From Ilumatobacteraceae bacterium (GTDB lineage: Bacteria > Actinomycetota > Acidimicrobiia > Acidimicrobiales > Ilumatobacteraceae), in NCBI GenBank assembly GCA_030728545.1, contig JANQZQ010000110.1, positions 14,556 through 56,291 on the forward strand: 41,736 nt of DNA, in the 5' to 3' direction. Shown piece by piece: positions 31,020 through 38,733 of this stretch (its first letter is position 1; each line of letters begins with the position of its first letter). The notes beneath the pieces are model-generated. The model ran no database searches. It was not told the DNA's origin and was given only the letters and a program-made list of their open reading frames with translations. Both the position numbers and the translations under genes were made by a program.

Positions 31020-32141
31020 TTATCGGCGGCGGCGTTTGCGCGGGCGAGGTGGATGCGTCAACGCGCTGTTGACAGAGCTTTTCGCCACAGTTGATTCGCG
31101 CGAAGTGGTGACTTCGGCAGCAGCCTTTTGGGCCGCACGCGTCGTGGTGTGTTCGTAGAGGGCCGCCATTTCGGCGCCCTGGGCCACTTCGTCGACCAAC
31201 CCGGCATATTTTGGTTCGCGATTCTTCAGCACCGCCAAGAGTGGTGTGGCGATGAAGATTGATGAATAGGTGCCGGTCAACATGCCCACCAACAATGCGA
31301 TGGCAAACTCTTGCAGGTTGGTTGCACCCAGTATCACTGAGCCAACGACAAGCAGCGAGATCACCGGCAACGCCGATGACAATGTGGTGTTCAACGAGCG
31401 CGCCAACACCTGGTTGGACGACACGTTAACGATGTTGCCCATGGACATTCTCGACGACGCAAAACGATCGATGTTCTCTCGCACTTTGTCGAACACCACC
31501 ACCGTGTCGTAGAGCGAATAGCCAAGAATCGTCAAAAACGCCACCACCGTTGCCGGCGTGACCTCAAAGCGAAAGATGGCATAGACCCCAACCGACACCA
31601 GCACGTCGTGCGCCATAGCCACGATGGCGGCAGCAGCCATCTTCCATTCGAATCGCCAGGCAATGAACAACGACACCAATACGAAGAACACCAGCAACGC
31701 ACGAATCGACTTGATGGTGATACTGCGCCCCCACGACGAGCTCACCGCGGCCACGCTCACTTCTTCCACCGGCAGCCCAGCCTTTTCGGCAAGCGCTGTT
31801 TGAACGGCTTCACGCACAGCACTGCTTTGATCGCCAACTTGCACTCGAATGCGCTCTCCGTCGGCACCCTGCAGCGTTTGTAATTTTGCATTAGACGTTT
31901 CGATGTCGTTTGCTTCGAGCACCTCACGCACAGCATCCATGCTCAACGTGGCGGTTACTGGTGTCTCCCAGGCAACACCACCGCGGAAGTCAATACCCAG
32001 ACTCAAACCACCGATGATGAGAGCCAGCACCGAGACCACGAGAAACGTTCCCGAGACGACGAACGCTGGCTTGCGCTTGCTGAAATAGTCGACCGTGGTC
32101 TCACCGCGGTACAGCCGACCGAACCCTGCGCCGATACTCAC
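31020..32141 (-). CDS. secF: Protein translocase subunit SecF
   Basis: Partner of SecD; uses the proton gradient to pull exported proteins to the outside after SecYEG-SecA translocation. The 373 residues have six predicted membrane segments, the first near residues 28-48 followed by the conserved GIDFRGGVAWE external loop. Signatures LTILGYSLYDTVVVFDKVREN and RSLNTTLSSALPV (RSxNTS-like) are intact. The C-terminus is a long Ala/Arg/Thr-rich cytoplasmic tail ending in basic residues. The GTG start overlaps the secD stop (GTGA). Confidence 0.97.
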   Translation of the reverse strand: MSIGAGFGRLYRGETTVDYFSKRKPAFVVSGTFLVVSVLALIIGGLSLGIDFRGGVAWETPVTATLSMDAVREVLEANDIETSNAKLQTLQGADGERIRVQVGDQSSAVREAVQTALAEKAGLPVEEVSVAAVSSSWGRSITIKSIRALLVFFVLVSLFIAWRFEWKMAAAAIVAMAHDVLVSVGVYAIFRFEVTPATVVAFLTILGYSLYDTVVVFDKVRENIDRFASSRMSMGNIVNVSSNQVLARSLNTTLSSALPVISLLVVGSVILGATNLQEFAIALLVGMLTGTYSSIFIATPLLAVLKNREPKYAGLVDEVAQGAEMAALYEHTTTRAAQKAAAEVTTSRESTVAKSSVNSALTHPPRPRKRRRR

Positions 32142-33700
32142 GAGATGACCTCGGCACCCTTACGAGGTTTAATACCCAGCATCGAGCGAGTGGCCATGAA
32201 CTTGCTGCGGGCCAGCAGCAACATTGCCGGGCGGGTAAAGAACCACACGATCATCACGTCGGCCAGCGTTGCCAAACCAAGGAAGAATGCAAAGCCGCGC
32301 ACCGAACCGACAGTCAACCACCACAACACGGCAGCCGCCAAAAATGACACCGAGTCGGCAGCCAGGACAGTTCGCCACGCACCTTCAAAGCTGCGCTGAG
32401 CAGAATTGCGCAGCGTGCGACCTGAAGCGAGTTCGTCTTTCAGCCGCTCAAAGAACACGATGTATGAGTCAACAGCAATACCAATCGACACGATGATGCC
32501 TGCAATACCCGACAAGGACAACGCCAAACCGTTGGTTTTGGACAGGTAAGTGATGATCGAATATTGAATGCCAATCGACACTGCAAGACCGCCGAACACG
32601 ATGATTGCTACGAAGCGGTAGTACGCCAGCATCAACAAAAACACCAAGACCAAGCCGACCAAACCCGAAATGATTGCTGCGCGCAGCGAGTCGCTACCCA
32701 GAGTTGGCGACACAGTTTGCACCTGCGACACAGCAAACTTCACGGGCACGGCACCAAACTCGAGCACTCTTGCCAAGTCGCGGGCATCTTGCTCGGTGAA
32801 ATCCCCGGTGATCTGCACTTCACCACCCGAAAAAACTGCTTCTTGCACCACAGGGGCAGAAATGACTTCACCATCAAGCACGATGGCGATTTGGGCAGTG
32901 GGGCAAGTGGCATCGCGACTAAAGCAGCGTGACGTAAGGGCATTCCAGACATCGGCACCTGCGGTGCCGCCGCGAAGTTGCACCACCACAGACCAGTTAG
33001 CACCCTGAATCGTTGCCTGGGCATTATTTTCGAACACCAGCCCAGTGGCAGCAATCGGGCCAACAAGATATGCAAAACCGTCGCGCCCAAGTAGCACTTC
33101 ACTGCCCGGCGGAAGTTCTGACTGAGCTTCTGCATCAGCTGATGTTGCATCAGCTGGCGCTGCTGCAATAGTCGTCTCGGTAGCAATAGTCGTGTCAGTC
33201 GCAACTGTTGTGTCGGTCGGAATCGTCGTATCCACCATCACTCGCCCACCACGCGACTCACCGGGGCCGCCCTCGGTTGGCACGCTTGTTTCGGTTGGAA
33301 GGCTTGTCTCGGTTGTGGGTGTCGTTTCCACTTCCCCCGCGGTGGGGTCAAAGCTGCCCGATTGCAACACGGGTCGCAGGTGCAAGTCGCCCGTACGCCC
33401 CACGATGTCGAGTGCACGCTGCTGGTCTTTTACCCCAGGCAGGTTCACCACAACGGTGTCACCCTGACGAATGATTTCGGGTTCGGCTACACCAATTGCA
33501 TCAACACGCGAACGAATGATCTCGACTGCTACCTCAAGCGCAACAGCGTCGTACTCGCCCTCAGGTTGCAACGTGATTGACGCACCACCTTGCAAGTCAA
33601 GACCTAGCGACGGAGCGTCACCACTAGCGACAGTAAAGCCGACCGAAACCACGGCCACGAGCAAAATGCCAATCAGCGACGCAAGTAGTCGACGATTCAT
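32138..33700 (-). CDS. secD: Protein translocase subunit SecD
   Basis: Large subunit of the SecDF export motor. The N-terminal helix (5-24) leads to GLDLQGGASITLQPEG, the P1 external domain, and a C-terminal bundle of five membrane helices with GIAVDSYIVFFERLKDELASG and RTLRNSAQRSFEGAWRTV signatures. Within P1, residues about 113-198 are an insertion rich in Thr, Pro and Glu made of six-residue units (ETSLPT, ETSVPT, TTVATD, TTIATE), encoded by two sets of 18-base repeats. Total length is 520 residues. Sixty bases separate it from yajC; I see no terminator there. Confidence 0.96.
   Translation of the reverse strand: MNRRLLASLIGILLVAVVSVGFTVASGDAPSLGLDLQGGASITLQPEGEYDAVALEVAVEIIRSRVDAIGVAEPEIIRQGDTVVVNLPGVKDQQRALDIVGRTGDLHLRPVLQSGSFDPTAGEVETTPTTETSLPTETSVPTEGGPGESRGGRVMVDTTIPTDTTVATDTTIATETTIAAAPADATSADAEAQSELPPGSEVLLGRDGFAYLVGPIAATGLVFENNAQATIQGANWSVVVQLRGGTAGADVWNALTSRCFSRDATCPTAQIAIVLDGEVISAPVVQEAVFSGGEVQITGDFTEQDARDLARVLEFGAVPVKFAVSQVQTVSPTLGSDSLRAAIISGLVGLVLVFLLMLAYYRFVAIIVFGGLAVSIGIQYSIITYLSKTNGLALSLSGIAGIIVSIGIAVDSYIVFFERLKDELASGRTLRNSAQRSFEGAWRTVLAADSVSFLAAAVLWWLTVGSVRGFAFFLGLATLADVMIVWFFTRPAMLLLARSKFMATRSMLGIKPRKGAEVIS
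33171..33242 (-). repeat. 18-base tandem repeats in secD (set 1)
   Basis: About three and a half 18-base units starting at 33171, 33189, 33207 and 33225 (the last degenerate), with a GTCGTGTC-like beginning. They encode six-residue Thr-rich units such as TTIATE, TTVATD and TTIPTD in the external P1 domain of SecD. Confidence 0.8.
33275..33328 (-). repeat. 18-base tandem repeats in secD (set 2)
   Basis: Three 18-base units beginning GGTTGG/GGTTGT at 33275, 33293 and 33311. They encode ETSVPT, ETSLPT and a diverged TTPTTE-type unit in the same external loop as set 1. Confidence 0.8.
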
Positions 33701-33760
33701 ACAGCCACGCGCAACATTGTTTAACGAGACGCCCCAACAACTTCGGCTAACGCCAGGTTG

Positions 33761-34171
33761 TTATTGCTTGTCCTTGTTCGCATCCGAGTCGGCGTTCGTG
33801 TCCGAGTCGGCCTTCTTCGACTTCTTAGGTGCCTTGGCAGCCTTGGGTGTCACGATCGGCGTACCGTCCAGATTGACGCGACTGCCTACGGAACCCTTCA
33901 TCACCTGTACCTGTACCCCGTCAGCGATTTCTACCCACAGGTAGCGGTCCTCAATGCCGGTCACCACACCGAGGATGCCGTTGGTCAACAACACGGAGTC
34001 ATTGACTTGAATAGCCCCTTGTAGTGCGGCGGCTTCTTTCGTGCGCTTGCGCTGCGGGCGCAACAGCAAAAAGTACATCACTGCGAAAATAAGGACCAAG
34101 GGGAGCAATCCAAGGATTCCTCCGCCCGACGAAGTTGTGGTGTCTTCGGCAGCAATTATGAGGTTGAACAT
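33761..34171 (-). CDS. yajC: Preprotein translocase subunit YajC
   Basis: Small membrane partner of SecDF. One transmembrane helix (about residues 17-37) is followed by LLLRPQRKRTKE, the YajC signature for the cytoplasmic side, and a small beta-rich domain with DSVLLTNGILGVVTGIED. The tail is a Lys/Asp-rich low-complexity segment. ATG at 34171 (MFNLIIAAED) gives 136 residues and fits family starts; GTG at 34183 would add four residues. No strong ribosome site is seen for either. It heads yajC-secD-secF. Confidence 0.93.
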   Translation of the reverse strand: MFNLIIAAEDTTTSSGGGILGLLPLVLIFAVMYFLLLRPQRKRTKEAAALQGAIQVNDSVLLTNGILGVVTGIEDRYLWVEIADGVQVQVMKGSVGSRVNLDGTPIVTPKAAKAPKKSKKADSDTNADSDANKDKQ

Positions 34172-34193
34172 GGCAACTGACACTACCGTCGCA

Positions 34194-35291
34194 CTAGGCC
34201 CAGACGTCTAGCACTTGTTTTCGGAACGCGCCGAACGTGCCTGCCAAAATCGCACTACGCGCCTGGCCCATTAGTGCAATGGTCCACGCCAGATTGTGTA
34301 ATGACACCAATCGCGACGCAGTCGGCTCACCCACCTGGAAGAGGTGCCGCAGATAACCCCGCGAATGCACCGCGCACACTGCGCACCCACAGGTGTCATC
34401 GATGGGGCCATTGTCTTGGGTGAATTCGGCCCGCTTCAAGTTCACCCGCCCCTGCGACGTGAGAGCCGTGCCGTGGCGACCCAGACGCGTCTGCAAGACA
34501 CAGTCGAATTGGTCAACACCCAGACCGATGGCTTCGATCATCGACGCCGGATCACCAACACCCATTAGGTAACGCGGCTGGTCAGTGGGCAACTCGGCCA
34601 GAGCCGCAGCGAGTGCTGGCAGCATCTGTTCGCGCGTTTCACCAACCGACAACCCACCGATGCCGTAGCCGTCAAAATTGAGCGCTGAGATTTGTTGAGC
34701 ACTTTCGCGCCGCATGGTTTCGCTCACACCACCTTGCACAATGCCAAACAGCGATTGGTCGGTGCGCTGATGCACCGCCCGCGCTCGCGCAGCCCACATG
34801 GTGGTGCGACGCAGTGCTTCATACACCACTTCATCCGTCGATGGCAGTGGTGGGCACACATCAAGCACCATCTGAATGTCGGCGCCGAGTTTTTCTTGAG
34901 TGGACACTGCCGACTCGGGGGTGAAGCGATGCTTACTGCCGTCATAGGTGGATGCAAACGTCACGCCCTCGTCGTCAACATCGGGCTTGAGCGAAAACAC
35001 TTGGAAGCCGCCCGAGTCGGTGAGCGTCAAACCCTTCCAGCCAGCAAACGCACCGACCCCACCGAAGTGCGCCACCGTGTCGGCACCAGGGCGCAGCATG
35101 AGGTGATACGTATTGCCCAACACAATCTGGGCACCAAGTTGTTCGTAGTCGCTGGCGCTCAGATATTTCACCGCGCCGCGGGTTCCCACCGGCATGAACG
35201 TGGGCGTTACATACGTGCCCCGCGCCAGGGTGACGATGCTGGCACGCGCTGCGCCGTCAACAGCACTCACGTCTGCGTGGGCACGAAACAT
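34194..35291 (-). CDS. tgt: Queuine/preQ1 tRNA-guanine transglycosylase
   Basis: Exchanges the wobble guanine for the preQ1 base in tRNAs for Asp, Asn, His and Tyr. With ATG at 35291 it is 365 residues; the longer reading overlaps queA without family similarity. The binding motif TDSGGFQVFSL (catalytic Asp), GIVQGGVSETMR and GGLSVGE are present, as is the nucleophile Asp in DQFDCVLQTRLGRHG. The zinc site CGCAVC (with a third ligand pair downstream, His in VSLHNLAW) is intact. The proline normally after FDCVL is Gln. Ten bases follow the queA stop. Confidence 0.96.
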   Translation of the reverse strand: MFRAHADVSAVDGAARASIVTLARGTYVTPTFMPVGTRGAVKYLSASDYEQLGAQIVLGNTYHLMLRPGADTVAHFGGVGAFAGWKGLTLTDSGGFQVFSLKPDVDDEGVTFASTYDGSKHRFTPESAVSTQEKLGADIQMVLDVCPPLPSTDEVVYEALRRTTMWAARARAVHQRTDQSLFGIVQGGVSETMRRESAQQISALNFDGYGIGGLSVGETREQMLPALAAALAELPTDQPRYLMGVGDPASMIEAIGLGVDQFDCVLQTRLGRHGTALTSQGRVNLKRAEFTQDNGPIDDTCGCAVCAVHSRGYLRHLFQVGEPTASRLVSLHNLAWTIALMGQARSAILAGTFGAFRKQVLDVWA

Positions 35292-35301
35292 CGTCGTCAG
35301 G

Positions 35302-36312
35302 CTAGGCGTGATGGCGGTCGAGCAACATCGCATCGCCGAACGACAAAAAGCGGTACTCCTGCTCGATCGCATGGGCATACAACCGTCGCCAGCGTTCGCC
35401 GACAAACGCATCGATCATCAACAACAACGTGGTGCGTGGCATGTGAAAGTTGGTGAGCAACACATCTACATGCTGAAACGAAAACCCACGGGTGATGAAC
35501 AAATTCGTGCGCCCCGAAGCTTGGCCCGTGGCCCCGAACGACTCGAGTGCACGAGTGGCCGTGGTGCCGATGGCCACCACACGTTTTGCTGAACTGACCG
35601 CGTGCTGGGTCTCGGCGGGCACGTGATACGACTCGCTGTGGATGACGTGTTCGAGCGGGTTGTCGACGGTGATTGGCGCAAACGTGTCGAGCCCCACCAC
35701 CAGTTCGACTGAAACGACGGGGACGCCCTGCGCGCGCACTGCGGCGAGCAGTTCGGGGGTGAAATGCAGACCAGCGGTGGGGGCTGCTGCAGACTTCGGA
35801 TCGCGGGCGTACACCGTTTGATATCGGTTCGCATCGCCCAAGCGCTGCGAGATGTACGGCGGCAGCGGCATTTCACCCAAACGTTCGATGAGCGGATCCA
35901 CATCGGCGACAACAAATTCCACGCGGAAAGTGTCGCCCTGAGAGCCGCGGCCCTGCACACTCAACACTGGAGCACCGCCACCATCGTGCAGCACCTCGCC
36001 TGGCTTCATCTTTCGCCCGGGGCGAACGAGTGCCTCCCACACGCGATGTGTGGCATCGAGCGACTCGAGCAAGAGCACTTCGACTGCCCCACCAGTGGCG
36101 CGCACCAAGTGCAACCGGGCCGGCAGCACTTTGGTGTCGTTTACCACCAGCACATCGCCATCACACAGCAACTGTGCAAAGTCGCGCATCACCGCATCAC
36201 GTGGCGCACCCGACCCTTGGTCGATTAGCAGTCGCGCCGAATCACGTGGCTCGATGGGTGTCTGAGCAATGAGCTGCTCAGGCAGTTGGTAGTCGATGTC
36301 AGCGAGTTGCAT
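35302..36312 (-). CDS. queA: S-adenosylmethionine:tRNA ribosyltransferase-isomerase QueA
   Basis: Converts preQ1 in tRNA to epoxyqueuosine using S-adenosylmethionine as ribosyl donor, the step after Tgt. The 336 residues start canonically at ATG 36312 (QLADIDYQLPEQLIAQTP). ATG at 36324, overlapping the transporter stop (TGATG), would add four residues and may be the coupled start. Signatures include the DVLVVNDTKVLPARL segment, SAAAPTAGLHFTPELL and TNFHMPRTTLLLMIDAF. queA-tgt are coupled with the sulfur locus upstream rather than with the usual queuosine genes. Confidence 0.96.
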   Translation of the reverse strand: MQLADIDYQLPEQLIAQTPIEPRDSARLLIDQGSGAPRDAVMRDFAQLLCDGDVLVVNDTKVLPARLHLVRATGGAVEVLLLESLDATHRVWEALVRPGRKMKPGEVLHDGGGAPVLSVQGRGSQGDTFRVEFVVADVDPLIERLGEMPLPPYISQRLGDANRYQTVYARDPKSAAAPTAGLHFTPELLAAVRAQGVPVVSVELVVGLDTFAPITVDNPLEHVIHSESYHVPAETQHAVSSAKRVVAIGTTATRALESFGATGQASGRTNLFITRGFSFQHVDVLLTNFHMPRTTLLLMIDAFVGERWRRLYAHAIEQEYRFLSFGDAMLLDRHHA

Positions 36313-36323
36313 TAGCCGTCGCA

Positions 36324-37529
36324 TCACGCGCCAAAGAGGCGGTGCAGCCGCAACTTGGTGCCCGCCCAGACGGCGAATGTAACGACCACTAAAAACACGA
36401 TGCCCGAAACCGCAAACGCTTGCGTTCCCGAGAGGAGCACTCCCACGGTGCAGCCCAATGCCGTAAGTGAGCCCCAACCGAGCAGCACGCCCCCAACGAG
36501 GGCCGTGACCGAGTTGCCAACTGTTGGCTTTTGCATCTTGAAGCGTCCACCACCGACGGCTGCTGCCAGAGAGGCCACGACGAAGCCGATCACTAGCCAG
36601 CCGTTGTTGGTGATGGCTGTCGTCACTAGTGCCACGCAGCCGCGCATCATGTCGATGCCGTGGAGCACCTCCGGCAGAGCGTTTTGTGCATCCAAGTAGC
36701 TGCGACTCAGGGTGCTGAGTTGCGAAGTGACTCCCAATGGCGTGGTGCGCAAATACGCAGCGATGCCGATACCACCCACGATTGCCCCGGTTGCCACCGG
36801 CGACCAGCGACGCACAAGGACGAGTTCATAGACGTCACGGAGACTCGACAATCGACGCGCACCGTTTGAATGCGTGGTGTCGTCTGGTGAGCGATCCCAT
36901 TTCACGAACAATGCTGCAACGACAATCGCGACGAGAAGCACGATGAGCAACGACCCGGAATATCCGAACCAGCGCGGCAACCACAGGACGGGGCTTTCAC
37001 TCACCTGTTCGAGATACAAGGTGTTCCAAGTAAAGAACCCGAGACCGAAACCAATCAACGACCCAAGGAGCGCCGGAACCGCCCGCAAATATCCTTGGCC
37101 GATGCGATAAAGGTGTCCACTGATGCACGCCCCAGAAAGCACCATGCCGATTCCGAAGGCAAAGGCCCCGGCCACAAGCGGCAGGCTCACTGGCGAGATA
37201 TGCGCAGCCGGAGGCAAACCTTCGCCTTTTGGGTTCGGCAGATACAAACCGAACAAGAGCGCATACCCAATGGCGCCAACTGCAATCGCTGTAACGATGG
37301 AGTTCAACTGGCGGGTTTTGCGCTCTTCAAAGGCCTCACGAAACAAACAGAAAAAACAAAAACGTCCCCGCTCGAATGCCAAACCAAGTGCTGCACCGAT
37401 CAGCAGCGATACCGGCGCGTTCGGATCGGCGGTGTCGTTGCTCGCCAACCAGAATGCAAGCAACAGCAACCCAGCCAAAGAGCCGAGAGCAAACCAGACT
37501 GACCGAAGACTGTTGGCTGCGACGTTCAT
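36324..37529 (-). CDS. YeeE/YedE family membrane transporter (thiosulfate/sulfur-compound type)
   Basis: A 401-residue polytopic protein with about nine to ten membrane helices in two YeeE/YedE repeats. Conserved cysteines that line the TsuA-type thiosulfate pathway are at GRFCFFCLFREAF (C58, C61), LSGACISGHLYR (C135), RGCVALV (C298) and ALGCTVGVLLSG (C360). In the studied family member these carry thiosulfate across the cytoplasmic membrane; related proteins also move other sulfur species, and some occur with selenium genes. The start ATG at 37529 follows GGCTGGG; a longer reading to 37658 runs into the upstream gene. It follows the exported sulfurtransferase by 46 bases. Confidence 0.88.
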   Translation of the reverse strand: MNVAANSLRSVWFALGSLAGLLLLAFWLASNDTADPNAPVSLLIGAALGLAFERGRFCFFCLFREAFEERKTRQLNSIVTAIAVGAIGYALLFGLYLPNPKGEGLPPAAHISPVSLPLVAGAFAFGIGMVLSGACISGHLYRIGQGYLRAVPALLGSLIGFGLGFFTWNTLYLEQVSESPVLWLPRWFGYSGSLLIVLLVAIVVAALFVKWDRSPDDTTHSNGARRLSSLRDVYELVLVRRWSPVATGAIVGGIGIAAYLRTTPLGVTSQLSTLSRSYLDAQNALPEVLHGIDMMRGCVALVTTAITNNGWLVIGFVVASLAAAVGGGRFKMQKPTVGNSVTALVGGVLLGWGSLTALGCTVGVLLSGTQAFAVSGIVFLVVVTFAVWAGTKLRLHRLFGA

Positions 37530-37575
37530 CCCAGCCAACAGTCTTGTGGATTCTTCGCAATCAATCGAGACGAAC

Positions 37576-38553
37576 TCAGCCCCTACCCCAAACGGTGCCG
37601 GTGGGGTTGGCGATTGGCACACCGACTGAGTTGCCGTATTCGGTCCATGAACCGTCATACAGCTTCACTTCGTAGCCCAGGATTTCGCTCAGGACGAACC
37701 ACGTGTGGGCAGCACGCTCACCGATGCGGCAGTACACCGTGATCCTCTTTTTGCCATTGATGCCTTTGGCGTCATAGATGGCCTTCAACTCGGCAGCTGG
37801 ACGGAACGTGCCATCTGGCGCCACGGCAGCAGTCCATGGAATGTTTTGAGCACCAGGGATATGCCCGGCTCGAATGGCCAGTTCTTGGAAGCCTGCTGGA
37901 GCAAAAATCTTTCCACTGAACTCGTCAGCCGAGCGAATGTCGACCAACTTGGTCGTGCGGTCCACCTTGGATGCAATCTTCACTACATCAACCAGACGTG
38001 CTCGCAAGTTACGGTTGGCCGCCGTGGCAACGAAATTGCCAGCGCGCAACCTGGGCACGGCGGGCGAGAGTGCGCGACCATCCTTCACCCACTTGTCGCG
38101 GCCACCGTTCAAGATGCTCACGTCAGCGTGGCCGTAGGTACGGAAAATCCACACACCCCAGGCTGCAAACCAATTGTTCTTGTCGCCGTACAACACCACT
38201 TTTGTGTCTTTGTTGATTCCAGCAGCACGCGCTGCTTTTTGAAATTGGGCTTGGCTAGCAATGTCGCGGTTGATGGGGTCTACGAACTCGGTGTGCCAGC
38301 GGAAGTTGACCGCATTCGGGATATGGCCTTTTTCGTACACGCCAGGGTCGGTACTGACTTCGATGATGCGCACCTTCGGGTTGTTCAAGTTTGCTTCCAA
38401 CCAGGCCGCTTCTACGATCGTGGCACGGGGGGTCTTGGCTGCTGCGGTGTGGTTCGCAGCTTGGGCTGCCGATGGCACAATCAGGGCAATCAGTGGAACC
38501 ATCAGCCAGCGCAACGCGGTGCGCTTGCCAGAGGTGAGCGTGAGGTTTGACAT
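37576..38553 (-). CDS. Exported CysA-type thiosulfate sulfurtransferase (two-domain rhodanese)
   Basis: A 325-residue tandem rhodanese. Residues 1-32 form a Sec signal peptide (basic GKRTALR, hydrophobic core, cleavage near AQA-A), so the enzyme should work outside the cytoplasmic membrane. The N-terminal rhodanese domain is inactive-looking (no Cys at the loop). The second has the catalytic Cys275 in VYCRIGERAAHTWFVL and DGSWTEYGNS, closely matching mycobacterial CysA2, which is not exported to my knowledge. It moves sulfane sulfur from thiosulfate to cyanide or thiol acceptors. The start (ATG 38553) is set by the signal peptide. A promoter and two IscR-like sites precede it. Confidence 0.92.
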   Translation of the reverse strand: MSNLTLTSGKRTALRWLMVPLIALIVPSAAQAANHTAAAKTPRATIVEAAWLEANLNNPKVRIIEVSTDPGVYEKGHIPNAVNFRWHTEFVDPINRDIASQAQFQKAARAAGINKDTKVVLYGDKNNWFAAWGVWIFRTYGHADVSILNGGRDKWVKDGRALSPAVPRLRAGNFVATAANRNLRARLVDVVKIASKVDRTTKLVDIRSADEFSGKIFAPAGFQELAIRAGHIPGAQNIPWTAAVAPDGTFRPAAELKAIYDAKGINGKKRITVYCRIGERAAHTWFVLSEILGYEVKLYDGSWTEYGNSVGVPIANPTGTVWGRG

Positions 38554-38595
38554 GTGGATTTCTACTTTCTTGAGGCGAGGAATCGATGCGAAATC

Positions 38596-38620
38596 AATTC
38601 CGACTATTTTGGTCGGCTTT
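38596..38620 (-). promoter_or_regulatory. IscR/Rrf2-like operator over the likely transcription start
   Basis: The plus strand reads CCGACTATTTTGGTCGG at 38600-38616, with CCGAC/GTCGG arms of five bases. Compared with the E. coli IscR type 1 consensus, as I remember it, the 25-base site agrees at 20 positions; the 18-base core YYGACTRWWWYAGTCRRS mismatches at only one. It would cover the start site predicted from the adjacent promoter. The regulator itself is not in this window. Confidence 0.6.
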
Positions 38621-38649
38621 ACCGTAATCAGCCCTGGGCCTAAATCCAA
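38621..38649 (-). promoter_or_regulatory. Candidate promoter for the sulfur locus
   Basis: Minus strand: -35 TTGGAT (38649-38644), a 17-base spacer, and -10 TACGGT (38626-38621). Transcription would start near 38614. The -10 has the TANNNT form usual in actinobacteria. Confidence 0.5.
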
Positions 38650-38663
38650 CCTATTTGGTCAAC
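38646..38663 (-). promoter_or_regulatory. Second, weaker IscR/Rrf2-like site over the -35 region
   Basis: The plus strand reads CCAACCTATTTGGTCAAC, matching 14 of 18 positions of the same core. It overlaps the candidate -35 hexamer and lies 46 bases centre to centre from the stronger site, a spacing that would put both on about the same face of the helix if the turn is near 10.5. Confidence 0.45.
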
Positions 38664-38696
38664 AATTGACAGGAGCAGTAAAACAGGCCCAAACAG

Positions 38697-38733
38697 CAGG
38701 GCTGGACAACAGGGCTAGATGAGCAGGGCTAGA
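38697..38733 (-). repeat. Three tandem 13-14-base repeats at the end of ruvB
   Basis: Plus-strand copies of CAGGGCT(A/G)GA begin at 38697, 38710 and 38724. The last copy contains the ruvB stop codon. They do not form a terminator-like hairpin. Confidence 0.7.

Noticed and set aside
35292..35411. 40-residue N-terminal extension of Tgt
   Set aside because: It lies inside queA and has Cys/Arg/Ser-rich sequence unlike any Tgt; ATG at 35291 follows the queA stop by ten bases.
38554..38728. Intrinsic terminator after ruvB
   Set aside because: GC-rich repeats are present but no stable hairpin followed by a T run is visible on the minus strand.
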